Below are positions 38,303 to 51,944 of a DNA stretch of 60,000 bases, piece after piece. The notes under the pieces are model-generated. The model did no database searches. It saw nothing but the letters and a program-made list of their open reading frames with translations, and was not told where the DNA came from. Within the stretch, counting starts at the first letter, position 1. Every line of letters begins with the position of its first letter. Source of the DNA: Tubulanus polymorphus (Eukaryota; Nemertea; Palaeonemertea; Tubulaniformes; Tubulanidae); NCBI RefSeq assembly GCF_964204645.1, contig NC_134028.1, positions 20,436,153 through 20,496,152 on the forward strand, read 5' to 3'. Made by a program: the position numbers and the translations under genes.

Positions 38303-40079
38303 GATGATAGCTTTGATCAGATACCCTCTTTAGGAAACATCCAAGATATATGTAGAAGTTTCTGCCACATTTTGAATTTGCCAAAAAGAATCTGCATGAT
38401 AAAAATTATTAACTTGAGAAATTCTAATGAGTTTGAAACTTTAGGGCAGTCTAGGGGTACCGTCTGACTACGCCTCGGACGGTGTTGAGACAAAATAATG
38501 TTTGACGCTGAAATTTGAATTTTCACAGTTCACAAAATAAAGAATAATAAAAATGAAAAAAATAATAATAACTTGTCCCTAGCCCGAACAGACAGAGTAT
38601 CATCAAACACACGACCATTCAGACAAATTGTATTGCAAGGCCGCACTTATTACACATTGTTTTCGATTATACTATGACCCCGAGAGCTGGTGTAGAATTC
38701 GACCTTGTTCCTGATTGCGCTCGATCAGTAAAAATAGTCTATATTTTCTGAATCACAAAATTTGTTTTTAAAAATGCGGAAAGGTGATTTTATAATGCAA
38801 TTTTTCAAGGTGAAATGAAGTTGATTTTAAAGATTGCGGTTTATGTCGGGTTTGGTTGTGGTTTTTTTTTTTAATTTTCGTCCGATCGAAATGTTTTGCC
38901 ACGTAGAAACTAAATAATTTTTTCGTGGAAACGAAAATGTGTGACATGGTGGAAAATATTGTAAAAAACTAAACACTGTGTTTCTAACTAAACACTGTGG
39001 GTTAGGATCAGAAAAAGAGGTTTGGGGTGTCTTGCCCATTACTCGCACTCCTAATTAAGGCACAGACACTCCACGTTGCACGGATAGCGGGAAGCTCGTG
39101 ACTATAGTTATAATCATGTGTGTGATTAGCGAATTAGTAGAACTTATTCAAATCCTAACATAACGCTCAAAGCAATATTAGCCCCAACTCAAGTGTTCTT
39201 ACCCCCAAGCCTTCTAAAAAGCCCTCGAAAAATTACCCTTCAGACAATAACCCTTCGCAAATGATCCCCAAAAATAACACCTCACCTTCGAATTGCCCCA
39301 GAATAACAACCCCCAGGCAACTCATGGAGATTGCCAACCCCCTTACTCCAGTAGGCGGGGGGATTTTTATTCTTACAATGAGGAATGCTACAATTTTTGA
39401 CTCGAATGATACATGTATGAACGTTAAGGGCTATGGTCATGTGATTTTCGAGGGGGATTACTGGTTGGGGTGTTAAACTTAATACTATTCGTAATCGACC
39501 CACTAGTAGTTGATGCTGGGTTCAGGTAACATTCTGTTATAATCAACTTATATGACGAAATGAGAATCATACAATTATTCGGCTACTTTCTATACATAAA
39601 GGGTTAGTAACATATGTTAGGAGGATTAATGGATATTAGGTAGTCACGGAATTGGTCTTTTACTAACAAATGGCACTGATCTCTTTTAAAATCTGTTTGA
39701 CCCCCCTCCATGGAGTCAGGGGTCAGGCGGAATGCCTCCTATTAAGAAATATTTCGTTAGAACGAAAAAAATGTCGTCCCCACGAAAACATTTTGTTCGA
39801 ATGAAAAGAATGAAAAGATTAACGATATGATCTTGCAATACAACGTGTCGTTTAGTCTGAATGGCCGTTTGTTTGTTCATGGGATATACACTGCGTTAGC
39901 GTTAGGGACAAGTGAACTGTGTGAACTCAAATATCAGCGTTATTAAAATATAATTTTGTCTCAACACCAGTTGTCTCAACAATTGGCGTAATTAGTTTTT
40001 TCACCAAATTGAGCAAGTTCTCGTCGATTTAACTGCGAATACAGAAAATGCACAATATCGAATAGCTTTTTGATTCAAA
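38303..40079. other. Centre of the P3/P4 palindrome, no gene
   Basis: No exon recognised. The part 38340-38515 is the reverse complement of 32525-32720 in the P1/P2 centre (GGGGTACCGTCTGA.. and CAAAATAATGTTT blocks). Around 39740-39830 is a short TTCGTTAGAACGAAAAAA-type repeat related to the end of the window. Open frames near 39261-39503 show no signature. Confidence 0.5.
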
Positions 40080-40760
40080 ACTTCGAGCTTTTTCAGGTTG
40101 AGACCCAATTCTGCAGTCACATAGTTCCACATTCCTTGACCAAGTTCCATAAAACTAGATCCAGTTCCACAGTATACCACTCCACAGTTCTGGGTCCATT
40201 TCCACAGTTGTTGACCAAGTTGCAATTGTGGAACTTGCAATATTGTAGACCAAGTTACCCTGTTCTGAGACCTACGTCCATAGTTGTGGTCCCAGTTCCA
40301 CAGCTGTGGACGTACCTTTACAGTTGTGAACCCAGTTCCACAGTTCTGGGCCTACCTCACTTGTGGACCCAGTCCCAGTTCTGGACCTACTCCTACAGTT
40401 GTAGATCCAGTTCCACAGTTTTGGACCTGCTTATACAGTTGTAGAACCAGTTCCACAATGTGGACCTACTTCTATAGTTGTAGACCTAATTCCTCAATTC
40501 GGGTCCTACATCTACAGTTATGGACACAGTTCCAAACTTTTGACCTACTTCTACAGTGTGGACCTTGTTACACAGTCCTGGTCCTACTTCTTGAATTGTG
40601 GACACAGTTCCAAACTTCTGGACCTATACTTATTCAGAAAGTTGTGAATCAATATCCACAGTGTGCTGGGCATACTTCGGCAGCCTCGGACCCAGTTCAA
40701 CACTTCTGGACTTGCTTATCTAGGGTCTAATTCCACAGTCCTGGACAAAGTTCGGTTGAA
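40080..40760 (-). repeat. Minisatellite arm, reverse orientation (spacer P3/P4)
   Basis: CAGTTCTGGACCTACTTCTACAG-type units on the plus strand, opposite to 37560-38060. The longest of the arms. Its 124- and 148-codon frames (GPTPTVVDPVPQFWTC-like) are translated repeat. Confidence 0.85.
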
Positions 40761-41292
40761 TTTGATTCAAGGGTTAAAATGGATTCATTTTCGTCAAGTC
40801 GACTCTTCAGAAGAATTGTGGAACCGGGCGAAGTTTGGTTAATATTTGAATCTACAGTTCATATTAAGTCTTTTACAGGATTTTATTTCATTGTGTGGAT
40901 GAAAAATGTACAACCTCCGTCGTACTTCAAATTTCCAGCAACGACTGTAAACAAATCACACAGATTAAACATGGCAAAAATAATCGAATCGATCCTGTAA
41001 ATAGTTGGAATCAAATCTATAGTACAGTGAAGTGCTAATTCCGAGGCCGTTCAGCAACTTCTGTTTAAATATTATTCAGCCCAATGTATGTACAAAACTC
41101 GCAAGATTTAATCGACAAAATGAAACATTCGTCGGTCGCTTCAACAGCACGTTAAATCTCAACACACATCATACAGGTAAGATCATTTACGCAAAATATC
41201 CATGTTCTGGCAAAGTCGGGAACCAGTCTCTTGTTCTGGCTTAGCCGGGAACCAGTCTCTATTTCAATGATTTGATTGCAGTTTTTGGAAAC

Positions 41293-42025
41293 ATGAAATT
41301 GATAAGTTTTTTGGTGATTTTTGTGGCGGTTTTCTGGGTTTCAACCGATGCCATATATGAAAGTACACGTAGTAAGGTAAATATATGTCCATGGTGAGGA
41401 AACGCCGTTTGTTAATCGTCGAAGCATTTCGTCAATAATGATCCAATAATCGTAGCTTAACTTATGAACCTAAAGTCTACAAACCTCATTGGTCCTATGT
41501 GCAGTTGATATTCCTCATGGAAAGACGAATTAACAGAAATAACTCTCGGTATCTGAAACAAATCTCTGAATATGGGTTGAAGTATCCCACCCCAAACGTT
41601 AGAATGAAATAGTAGCTGTTGTTTTGGATCTATATTGTGGGTTTTTACGCAATTCAAGACTGGAAAAAGTCGCAATTATTTATAACCTCTTAGTATTCTT
41701 ATAATAGCGATTATCAGTGTTGTATTTGAAAGGTTCACCAAAGAAAAAGCATTTTCAATTGTGTTTGTTTGATTGGCAGGCATCATCTCGTCCTTTCGAG
41801 TGTTACGGCAAGGCCATATCGGGACCACCGAGCAAATTGAATTGCAACTCTATCGTCAAACGCGATATCAAGCACCTACCAGGTCGACAAGGTGACTCTT
41901 CGCCGAGGGTCTTCAATTCTAGAAAGGGCAGCTCGCTGACTAATGATTTCGCAAGAAACAATGTGAAAGATCTAAGAAAAAATTTTAGATCTTCGAGAAC
42001 AGGCTTGAAACAAATGAGAAACTAG
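41293..42025 (+). CDS. Small secreted peptide, diverged copy P4
   Basis: Coding exons 41293-41376 and 41780-42025 (donor GTAAAT, acceptor GGCAG), open throughout, 109 residues. The signal peptide is conserved (MKLISFLVIFVAVFWVSTDA). The family's first cysteine is gone (ESTRSK instead of ESTCRK), but a new one appears six residues into exon 2 (PFECYGK where others have VEHYGK); the second is kept (KLNCNSIV). The C-terminus is arginine-rich and strongly diverged (KDLRKNFRSSRTGLKQMRN). The TATA box is weak (TACAAAA near 41091). The reading frame and two-cysteine count persist despite many substitutions, which argues that it is functional. Function unknown. Confidence 0.75.
41462..41680 (+). mobile_element. 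Hammerhead-like element, decayed copy (intron of P4)
   Basis: Same insertion as in P2, but the core is damaged: CTGAATATGG and CCCCAAAC in place of CTGAAGATGA and CCCGAAAC. Flanks with CCTAAAGTCTACAAA and GATCTATATTGTGGG are retained. Confidence 0.45.
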
Positions 42026-42800
42026 AAAACTAGAAAATGCCACGGAAATGATGGATAATTCGAGCAACATTCTATCATACTAGAAGATCTATGTTCTAAT
42101 TCTAATTCAGTTCAAGGTTTCGGGTTTCCTTGTTCTATACGATTCAAATTTGTGTCAATTATTTGTTTATAAATGCAAATAGATAATTCTAGTCGGCATA
42201 AAATGAATGTAGTGATGTATTGATTTCATTGACGGTTCGCAGTTTGCAGTGCCCCCGGAAACCGGTGGGCAGATGAAACGAGTTCCCAGTTGTTCCAGAC
42301 GGTGTCCAATGCACGGGAAAGGTTTTTTCAAGGGAAGCATTACGGGTAAGGGAGTTAGTGGGTCGATATCCTATACCAAAATTGACTAGACCAACCAATA
42401 AAAGTAAATGGGAGATTTTGAATGAAGCCTGAGGATAATTCCACCAAATCTATATCAATAATTAGCTGGCCAGACAAGGAAGTGAATTTCCGTCACGAAG
42501 TATAGCTGTTTAATATTAACTTAGTTTAATTTCAACTCTCTAAATTGCGAGGGATCCTGCCAATGATTACATACGTAAGTATTTGGACCAGGACGGCATT
42601 GAGAATCTTCAACTTTTGATAACACATGAGGACAGTTGATGGCTTAGTTCGGCATACTAAGATATTAAACCAGATCACCAAAGTGATACTGATGGGACTA
42701 GTTTCATTGTACCTATCGTTTCGACTCTTAATCATCAGGCCTTTTCTGAATGTAATGAACTTTCTCCAAATATCCCTATCAGAGAAGGAAAAAGTTATCA
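42026..42800. repeat. Right flank of the P4 unit
   Basis: The section after the stop (GTTTCCTTGTTCTATACG, ACGGTTCG, CCCCCGGAAACCGGTG, GGTGTCCAATGCACGGGA) is shared with 34760-35055 and 57000-57290. The part at 42636-42760 (GATGGCTTAGTTCG, TTTCGACTCTTAATCA) is shared with 57520-57640. No exon. Confidence 0.6.
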
Positions 42801-43017
42801 TCGGGAAAACTAGGCGTTCGCGCGATCACTATCGTTATTTGGGAGATGAAGGCATAGGTTGTACATTAATTTAGTTATTCATCGTGTCAGTTCATACTAA
42901 GAAGAAAGATACTCACAGGATAAAGAAATTGAAAGAAAAAACAAAAATGTTACATGATTACAAATGGACCAATACTATAATCACACAATCGATACAAAAA
43001 ACATAATGGGTTTGTTG

Positions 43018-44983
43018 TTACAAATGAATGAGTTCCTTTTCTGAGTTGTAAGCAGCGCTGTTTGGACGACCGGTTTTAGGGATTAGATTCATCCAATAAT
43101 CTCTACCGTGTCTGCAATAAATATAAGAGCATGATATATAAAGAGACGCTTCCGCGCAATGTGGATACTGGTATAAAAACGTCAGGATTATCCGGCTATC
43201 AGTTTACTTTTGACGATCATGTTCATATACACTCTGTCCATATCCAGCCGCGAATGGTAAATTATGATCTTTTCCGGGTGGTCTGAATCCTCGTTCCTCG
43301 GACAACTGTAATTATAATGGGAATTATCATGCGAATGGATTTCCCAATGTGATTTGGATATCGAAATGCAATGCAACATTTCGTGTACAAACCTCTTCGG
43401 CCATTTCACGAATATGATAACTCTCGAATCCGCAACATCCTCCGATGTACCTCACTCCAAGTTCATAAACTTTACGGGCATAGTCTCTACATTCCCAACG
43501 AGTAAGAATGCGTGGTTCCATCGCTGAAAATGAAAAGCATCTAAATATTACTTATTTCAATATCGAGACGATCCTATTGTTATTTCAGCTCACCTAACAA
43601 GTACTCGGGTAGTTGAGAATATCCTTCAACTAGATACTCAGTTTCAGGAGAAAGGAATCCGATTGGCTGCATCATCAGAAATGGAGATAAACCAGCTTCA
43701 TTCAGGGCATCTTTCATCAATTTCATCGTTTTCAGTTGCGCGTTATAATCAAACTGGCAATTTAAACCCACAATATCGGCCCCTGGGTGATTGAAAACAA
43801 ACACCTACGATTATGATTTAATAAACTTTGCACGACATTGAAACATGTTTGAAAAATAACACATATCAGGAGGGATGTAACCATTGAGTGAAGGAATGAT
43901 ATTACACCTCGTTTAGCCATTCTAACTGCACACTCTCCTGCACTGATTCCATCCATACACCCAACTGGACCTATTCTCATCGTACACGCTATAGGTTTGT
44001 TGTATTTCTTCATGACATCAATCGCCCATTCCATCTCTTCGATTGAACAGAAAAACTGGATTCGAAAAGTATATGTATACATTCTACAGTGTTATACAAA
44101 AGTTCGATTTGTTGATAGGGAAATTCCAATGTAAAATAGCAATGAATACCATCTTTGTCTTGAATAGTAGAATTTTACCTCCGCTATAAAGAAATCGACA
44201 TCCTTTTCTTTGAACACTTGGCATTGCTTTTCGAATTCTGCTTGAACTGCTGCCTTCCCTTTTCCAGCTGTATATGTCGGTGTAGGCGACAAACCTCCGC
44301 AAACTAGTAGATTGTATAATGTGGCAACATTACGTGCAAGATCGCACGCCGCGTGGTTTATTTCAGAGGTCTAAGATAAATACATTATAGATATGTACAT
44401 CATTACCAAAGAACTAACCATTCAGTACAATTTGTGTCACTGAATAGTTGAATAAGAGTGAGATAGATAAAGACCACAACCTACGTTATAATTTTTGGCC
44501 GACTCACTACATTGAAGCATTCCATCCGTCGCGTGAAAGGTGAATGCTTGCATTACATAAGCTCCAGCTCGAGCAAATTCTTTGTGTAAACCACTGACTG
44601 AAAAATGGCAAATTAATGATTTTTCTTTTATCGGCTAATCCCCGTTTTGACTTGAATATAACCCAACGGTTATTTTAAAGGACTTTTTTTCTGGCAGATG
44701 CCTCGTAGTTCGTCATTGTTTAGATTCAAAATGATGCCCACGAAACTATAGATTTTGTTGCAGGCAGGAAGGTGTGCTAAAATTGATCGGGTAAAGTTGG
44801 GCTGTGAATAGAATAAGTCACAAACATGTAAAACCTACCGGCGTCAGGATGTTCTAGAACGCATTCAGGAGTATACAGCCCAGCAGTCACATATCCTCTT
44901 TTTTCGAATGTATTCATGTAACAACCGTCGCCAATGATTATGCGTTTTGCAAATATCTCCAGTATATTCGGTTTAGCTGCCAT
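43018..44983 (-). CDS. Betaine-homocysteine S-methyltransferase
   Basis: Transfers a methyl group from betaine to homocysteine, giving methionine and dimethylglycine; zinc-dependent, cytosolic in animals. Eight exons on the minus strand: 44983-44839, 44597-44485, 44370-44179, 44055-43908, 43782-43594, 43523-43393, 43305-43208, 43111-43018. All phases agree; 1110 nt, 369 residues. Seen: [18 protein letters not shown] near the start, [38 protein letters not shown] (zinc Cys), [37 protein letters not shown] (the two other zinc Cys) and [18 protein letters not shown] at the end. It is about 35 residues shorter than the human enzyme, mostly at the C-terminus. It is the only clearly single-copy gene here, between the two duplicated blocks, and carries no lesions. 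Confidence 0.93.
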
Positions 44984-45616
44984 ATCTAGTTTTTTGCAAA
45001 TAAGGCCACCTTGAATCGTTTAACGTTTGACAAAGATTTCCAAACTGGTCTATGAATTTTACAGAAAACACATTCTACTATTAGGTCAACCATCGTTGTC
45101 CCATTTGATGGTTATAGAAATTGATTGCCTTGATATACATGTCACGCGTATATTCTGTTGTTGTTGTATGAGGTTCCGTCTAGGCACCTTGAATGAGAGT
45201 TTTGATGTATATCAACAAATCATTAACTGGACCGTTGCCATTGGGAAATAGATTTCCCCCAAAAGTTGCACCTGTTCACGGTGACGAATATCCGCGATAT
45301 CATAAGCTGAGATCCTGCCCTTTCTGATGATATCGACGAACACTATCAAGTCCATTCAATTTGCCTGATCATGTACAGAAGTTTATCAAGGTTTTTATTG
45401 GTTCATACGAAATTCCTGGATGCTGCGGGGACCTGCTGTTTGAGGGATGATTTCTCAAGGATTCTAGATTTTGGCAATTTGGTCGGAAGCCTTCATGAGT
45501 TGATAATTATATAATGTGTTTTTGTACGATATAAATTAGTTGCATCATATCTATAGAACTAATTACTGGATGTAATTAATCTATACCGCTGTTAATTCGT
45601 CGCTGATTTCAATATG
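44984..45616. other. Spacer between BHMT and unit B
   Basis: Likely BHMT 5' flank; no TATA box or exon recognised. Its right edge is where similarity to unit A begins at 45617, matching the base after the N gap. Confidence 0.5.
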
Positions 45617-45951
45617 TCAATTAGATCTTAATCGATTTACTCAATTACAATAATTAGAACAGCATTGAATTAGTTTACCTTCACAGAAGTCGAAAACGTG
45701 TAATTAAGTAATTAATGTCAGTCACCAGTGTTTTATTAATGAGATGTGCTCCTCTCTCACGTGTCGGGTTTGAGTGACAGATGATCCCGGTATAAAACAA
45801 TCTGATGCGACATCAACAAATCAGTTCAGCCAATGACTAGTCATCATCATCACTTTCATTGGATTAGCGGATAATCAGTAAGCGCGGGATTAACGAATTA
45901 ACATTCAATCGATGATTTACGGATTACCACTCGTAGGATTTAAAGATTACA

Positions 45952-46968
<1,017 letters not shown>

Positions 46969-47968
46969 TTTTTTCTTTTGAAAGGCAAATCAAAATATAA
47001 GTGGAACACAGCGAACTTCACGGGACCAGAAAATATGTTCGTTATAACCGATAGTTATAACTAGTATGAAATCGATAACATTTTCTTACTTGGAACGGAA
47101 TTCTTCATATTTTTGTTGTCAACCGAGTTCGAAATAACGAGGTTCCACTGTATTTCTGAATGCATTTTACCAGCCTTTGCCCCTAAAAACTTTAGAAATC
47201 AAATCATGAAAATAATGTTCAAGTTCGATCTCCTGCTGTGTATGCCTGTTTAACCAAACAATTCTCATCGATGAGCAGGGGTTTTATTACAGGGATGCAT
47301 ATTTGATATTGTATATTTCATTTTGTCAGGGGTCGCCGGTCGTCACAGGGCGCCCACAACTTGCGAGGGTCGTGTATAGCTATTATTGTACATGCCGGGG
47401 CCACCAGTTGTCCTCGCGGGATATATTCTGCCGAATATTGAATCAGCCGTAAACATTCAAAAACAAAACTTGATTCTGATTGGGGGGTTTATAAACCTGC
47501 TGATATCAAGACAATCCGTCTGAAGCCATCTTAAAAACTTCCAAAAATATCTGGACTCACGTGAAAAGGAGGTAGCCACTATAAACAGATTTAGAACGAA
47601 ACAAAATGTGAGAGATAGAATTGAGCTAATTTAAGCCCCATCAATTTATCTATAGACTATTCTGAAAAAAATGGGATACAACGAATATCAATTAGCTTCT
47701 AACACCTGCAAAATCAATTCGTTTACTTCACAAAACTACAATAAACGAAACACTCTCGAGTCATTAAATTAGATTTGATATTCAAAAGCAGCTAGGATGA
47801 CTTGTATTCTGAGAGACAATACTTTGATGAATATCAACAGTTCGATTGACACATGTTTATGGGATTCTAAGTCTATAACAAACGACTGCTTTGAGTTCGG
47901 GATTAAGTTATTTCTATGCGGTATTTTGTCTCCGAAAGCTCCTCTATCAAAAAGGAATTAAGTCTGGT

Positions 47969-47976
47969 TATATAAA
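47969..47976 (+). promoter_or_regulatory. TATA box of antimicrobial-like gene B
   Basis: TATATAAA, then a short 5' untranslated exon ending at 48047 (donor GTAAGT) joined to 48536 (acceptor TTACAG), 13 nt before the start codon. Confidence 0.65.
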
Positions 47977-48548
47977 CAGAGATTAAAATCGAAACATTCA
48001 ACTCTCATCGCGAAAGCTTTTCGACTTTTCACAGAGTGAAAGATTCCGTAAGTAGATATATGTTCTTTGTTTTTAGTTTTACTGTATTTTTGTTGAAAGT
48101 GTAGCATTCAATCCTTAGTCAAATTATAGAAAATAGAAAGATTGGCCAGTTTGTTTGACTACATCTACCTATCATAGAATCGAAAGTGTAGTTGTTAACA
48201 TATTTAACACCATTCTGAAGAATGGCCAATTCTATTCTACAAGAGGGAATACATTACATGTTATTGGTAACTAATGACTTGGTCAATGTTGACCTCATCA
48301 TTCAGTGAGCTAATATCAGTGCAAATGAGTCAACCCCTGATCAACTCCGCGCCCATATCGGTCATTTCGATTTTTGGCGAGTATAGCGTAATTTCAGAGG
48401 TTGATTTTGACCAGTTTCGAGACAAATTATCTGTTCCGTTCTCGGCAGTAAACCCGGCTTCAGACGGGATTGGCGGTATATCGGGGGTTTACTGTATTTT
48501 TTAAATGATAATAATCTGTAATTCATTGATTACAGACGAATCGGTAAA

Positions 48549-48788
48549 ATGAAATTGTCGGCAGTTTTTGTGTTTTGTTTTTTACTGGTGGTCGCCGTTA
48601 CTGGTGATCAAATAGAACGAGCTCTCCGAGACGCTGAGACTGCTGGACACGATCCGCTGGAGTTGATGGAGGCCAGACGAACCGTTCAACTGATGAAACG
48701 AGGATGGTTCAAGAAACTCTGGAAAGGAATCAAGAAACACTGTTCTATTGGTTACAACCGAGGCTTCACAGCTCAATGCAGTGGTTAG
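48549..48788 (+). CDS. Antimicrobial-peptide-like precursor, intact copy B
   Basis: A 79-residue precursor in one coding exon. Residues 1-19 are a hydrophobic signal peptide ending VAVTG. Residues 20-51 are an acidic, helix-prone propeptide ending in Lys-Arg, a proprotein convertase site. The remaining 28 residues are strongly basic (five Lys, one Arg, no Asp or Glu). They start with an amphipathic Trp/Lys helix (GWFKKLWKGIKK) and end in a loop closed by two cysteines (C65, C77). This layout is that of many cationic antimicrobial peptides; I do not recognise a named family. Stop at 48786-48788 and AATAAATAAA about 35 nt later. Pol II promoter and untranslated 5' exon upstream. Antimicrobial function is inferred from composition only. 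Confidence 0.8.
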   Translation: MKLSAVFVFCFLLVVAVTGDQIERALRDAETAGHDPLELMEARRTVQLMKRGWFKKLWKGIKKHCSIGYNRGFTAQCSG

Positions 48789-48824
48789 AATAATGAAATA
48801 TGCTAAAACAGTTAAAAACATGAA

Positions 48825-50600
48825 TAAATAAATGTTAATCGAGCAGCAATTGAATACACCTTGAGTTTATTCAATCCTATGTTCAGATGATCAACAATCA
48901 TAACAATTCAGTCAATATTCAACGCCCCCTGGTGACCATATACAAAAACCAATTACCTTGAAACTCACAATCATGGAACATGTCAGCAGCTACGATTTTG
49001 TAATCGATAATGTGATAAAAAATATGCCTAAGTACCAATATAATATGGAAATGCTAAGCATTCTACTATTCAACGCCCCCTGGTGATCATATGCAAAACC
49101 CAATGACATCGAAACTCAACACAATTATAGAACATGTCATATCTACAACGGGCGCAAAACGAACATCATAGAGCAAAAACGAAAATTTTCCTCAAAAACT
49201 TCAAAAATGTGTGAAAAGTGCTGATTTTGGCGTACAACAATGGCTGTGCCAGTAGGCCATCTTGATTCTACCAAGGCCGGTTTTTGGGCTGAAGATGTGT
49301 CTTGGGTAGATAGTATAGTATAGTAGTTTATTTGTCACCATCAATATGTACAAATGAAAAATAACAAAATAGGTTATTTAAAGACAATGAGGTGGCCGGA
49401 GTCTGAATAGATACATATATAACCCAAATATCGAGACATTACATTGAAGCGTCTTTTCCAAAAATTTCCAAAAATAAATGGATTCCGTCTACCAGTAGAT
49501 ACGTGAAAGGTCGAGACGGGAATGGTGTCCAAGGAGCTGCCCTAGAAAGTAGGGACAGATGTAATGGGTCGAGACGGGAACATGGTGTCCAAGGGGATGT
49601 CTAGAGAAGAGAACCTGACTAGAACAGCGCGTAGTCCTACGAGAAAGACAACGTGTCATAAGTTTATCAATTATATTCATTTTTCAGAAAAATTCATACA
49701 CTCTTGACTTAGAAGAATTACATTTGAATTGATAAATGGCAAAATAAAACATAAGCAAAAAGCCCCCGAACGTGAATTTTGAGAGATTTGAATCGTGAAA
49801 CTCGATTTGTAGAAACCAAATGTTAAACTCGTGTCATTCATCGAATATTTAATTACAATAGGAAAGTTTCCAGTTACCAGGTGCCATTTTCAGCGTGTCT
49901 CACATTGTCGCGCAGATTTTAACATGTTCAAAACTAAAACCTTTAGTGCGATTAATTGTCGTCCATCCCTTCTTAGGCACAAAATCTAAACTTTTGAATC
50001 GTAAGAAAGTTGACAATGTTTTTTTCTTATTATTTATTTCATTTTTCTCGGCTGCAACAATCCGATACAAAAAAAGATGCGCGTCACTTTTAGGAAGGCG
50101 CCTCAAAAAAATTGGTAATTCTGTGTTATTGGCTGTAACTTTTAAACTTTCTGAGATACAATTTAGAATTTTTCACTTAAGATAGAGTTTCATCTGAGGA
50201 TTTTGTTTATACTGCAATCGTAAAACTATCTTCATAGAAACGCGCGTGGCCACGGGTTGATCAGTGCAAAGCGTGCAAGTGGTCGACCGTCGATTTTCTG
50301 CATACGCGGGTTAAGCTATTTTCACGGCAATTTTCAAACTGTTAAAGATTTTCAAGATCAAAATTCCATGTTGAATTCATCAGCTCATATATAAATGGTA
50401 TATAGTTAATTTGTATTTGCGACACACCTCTACTAGGTCAAGGTCGGTGGAGACTAATGATGGCGGCTTGTCAAAAAACTGAAAATTTTCAAGACGATTT
50501 TACAGCTTGATGAGAATCAGTTGATACGACTGGTATTCACAGTTTGACTGAGGCCCAGTTGTCCCCGGCCCCTATTATGAATAAACAAAAAATAAACAAT
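48825..50600. other. Spacer between antimicrobial-like gene and modular repeats (B)
   Basis: Near-identical to 26760-28534 with small indels. No exon. Confidence 0.55.
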
Positions 50601-51540
50601 TTCAGACTTATTTCCCGTTCGCATTGCTTTGTGGGAGTTTTTATAACAGTTGATTTACAGTCGGGCTCAGTTAAACCTCGTCTCAAAAGAGAACCACTGT
50701 CGCAGTATTTAATACCGTACGCCTTCAGGTTTAATTCACTCGTCTGTAAGAAATATCTCGGCGAACAGGAATGTGAAAAATGGCGTTCGTTGCCGTACAG
50801 CCAGACGCAGCTGTCAGTGACAGCCGGAAGACACGCCCACACATCGGTCACACCTACAGGTATCAGCTCTCTTATTGAACATGTCAAGTTGAAACAAATC
50901 TTTTTTCTGGCGTTTCTAAACTGTTTAATTAGTTTTCTAACGCAGATGAACCGAATTACTTGTTATCGTTGAGATTGGGGTCTCGTGCAGTTGTTTGAGT
51001 GGAGGACTGGGAACCGAGAGGTCCCTAGATCGAAACCACATCTGGCTGTCCAGACACATGCATGGACTAAGCTCTGGTAACTCTGTCAGGTTGTGAGCCA
51101 TAACAACCTATAAAAAGGCCTTGGTCGTCTCTTAAGAACCACAGGGTTACACTGTTACTTGCTGCTGGGATCCAAAACTCTTCTTATTACACGCTAGGTG
51201 GCGTTACGGCAATAGAAACTTGTCCTATTGTCCTATGTATTGGACACCGTCTGAAACAACTGGAAGCTCGTAAGTATCACCTGCTAAGAGGTTCCCGGGT
51301 ACTTGTAAGTAATTTCCGCACACCCCTTTTGGGGGAACTGTAAACTGCAAATCGTCAATGAAATCAATACATCACTAAATTCATTTCTAATGCCAAAAGA
51401 ATTATTTATTTGCATTTTCAAGCATTGACATAAATTTGAATCGTATAGAACAAGGAAACGCGAAACCTACAGAATTAGAAAATACATCTTCTAGTATAAT
51501 GCGATGCTGTTCAAATTATCCATCATTTCTATATACATAT
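50601..51540. repeat. Modular repeat unit 1, unit B copy
   Basis: Module M (from about 50601) is longer than its counterpart at 28535 because it keeps the TCAGCTCTCTTATTGAACATG section that was lost there. Module N starts about 50985 with the tRNA-like head. The 142-codon plus frame at 50544-50972 is not conserved at 28480 and is rejected as a gene. Confidence 0.65.
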
Positions 51541-51688
51541 CTAGTTTTCTAGTTTTTTCAATGCATTTTTCAGAGATTTCAAATTGTTTCTTAGATCTTT
51601 GGCATTTTTTCGTACGTAATCGAAAATCAGCGATTTGCCTTGTTTTGACTTGAAGACTTTCGACAAAACGCTAGGTAGTTGTGAACCT
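51541..51688 (-). pseudogene. Secreted-peptide family, 3' fragment of exon 2 (B)
   Basis: Counterpart of 29346-29490: the last ~48 codons of exon 2 on the minus strand ending with CTAGTTTTCTAG, without acceptor or exon 1. Confidence 0.75.
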
Positions 51689-51944
51689 TATTTTTGGAAA
51701 TGAGTTGTTGTAGGAAGTCTATATTCGGGATTGGAAACTTCCGCGGAATCCTCAAAAGATTGGATTCGAACCGTTTACGGTATGTTCCATTGCGCATGTC
51801 TATTGCACGCGACAGAACAATAATCTCCCGTTCGATATGGCTTCGATGTTAGACGTGAAAGATGAAACTAGGAAAAGACTTTCATATTTGAGTGTTTTGC
51901 GAGGTGATATCGATATTGTTTATAGGTAATTCGATTTTCAGACT

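Noticed and set aside
40070-40730. 124- and 148-codon frames with repeated WTYFYSCRPSS-type peptides (also 32122-32416, 33221-33517, 37550-37976, 54327-54621, 55426-55692)
   Set aside because: These are the ~20/40-nt minisatellite read through; frames are open because the unit length and composition avoid stops.
45027-45251. 74-codon plus-strand frame upstream of BHMT
   Set aside because: No similarity or signal recognised, and it lies in the expected promoter region of BHMT.
50544-50972. 142-codon open frame starting MTEAQLSPAP
   Set aside because: Lies across module M; the paralogous frames at 28480 and 29697 shift and stop at different places, and the module is a dispersed repeat.
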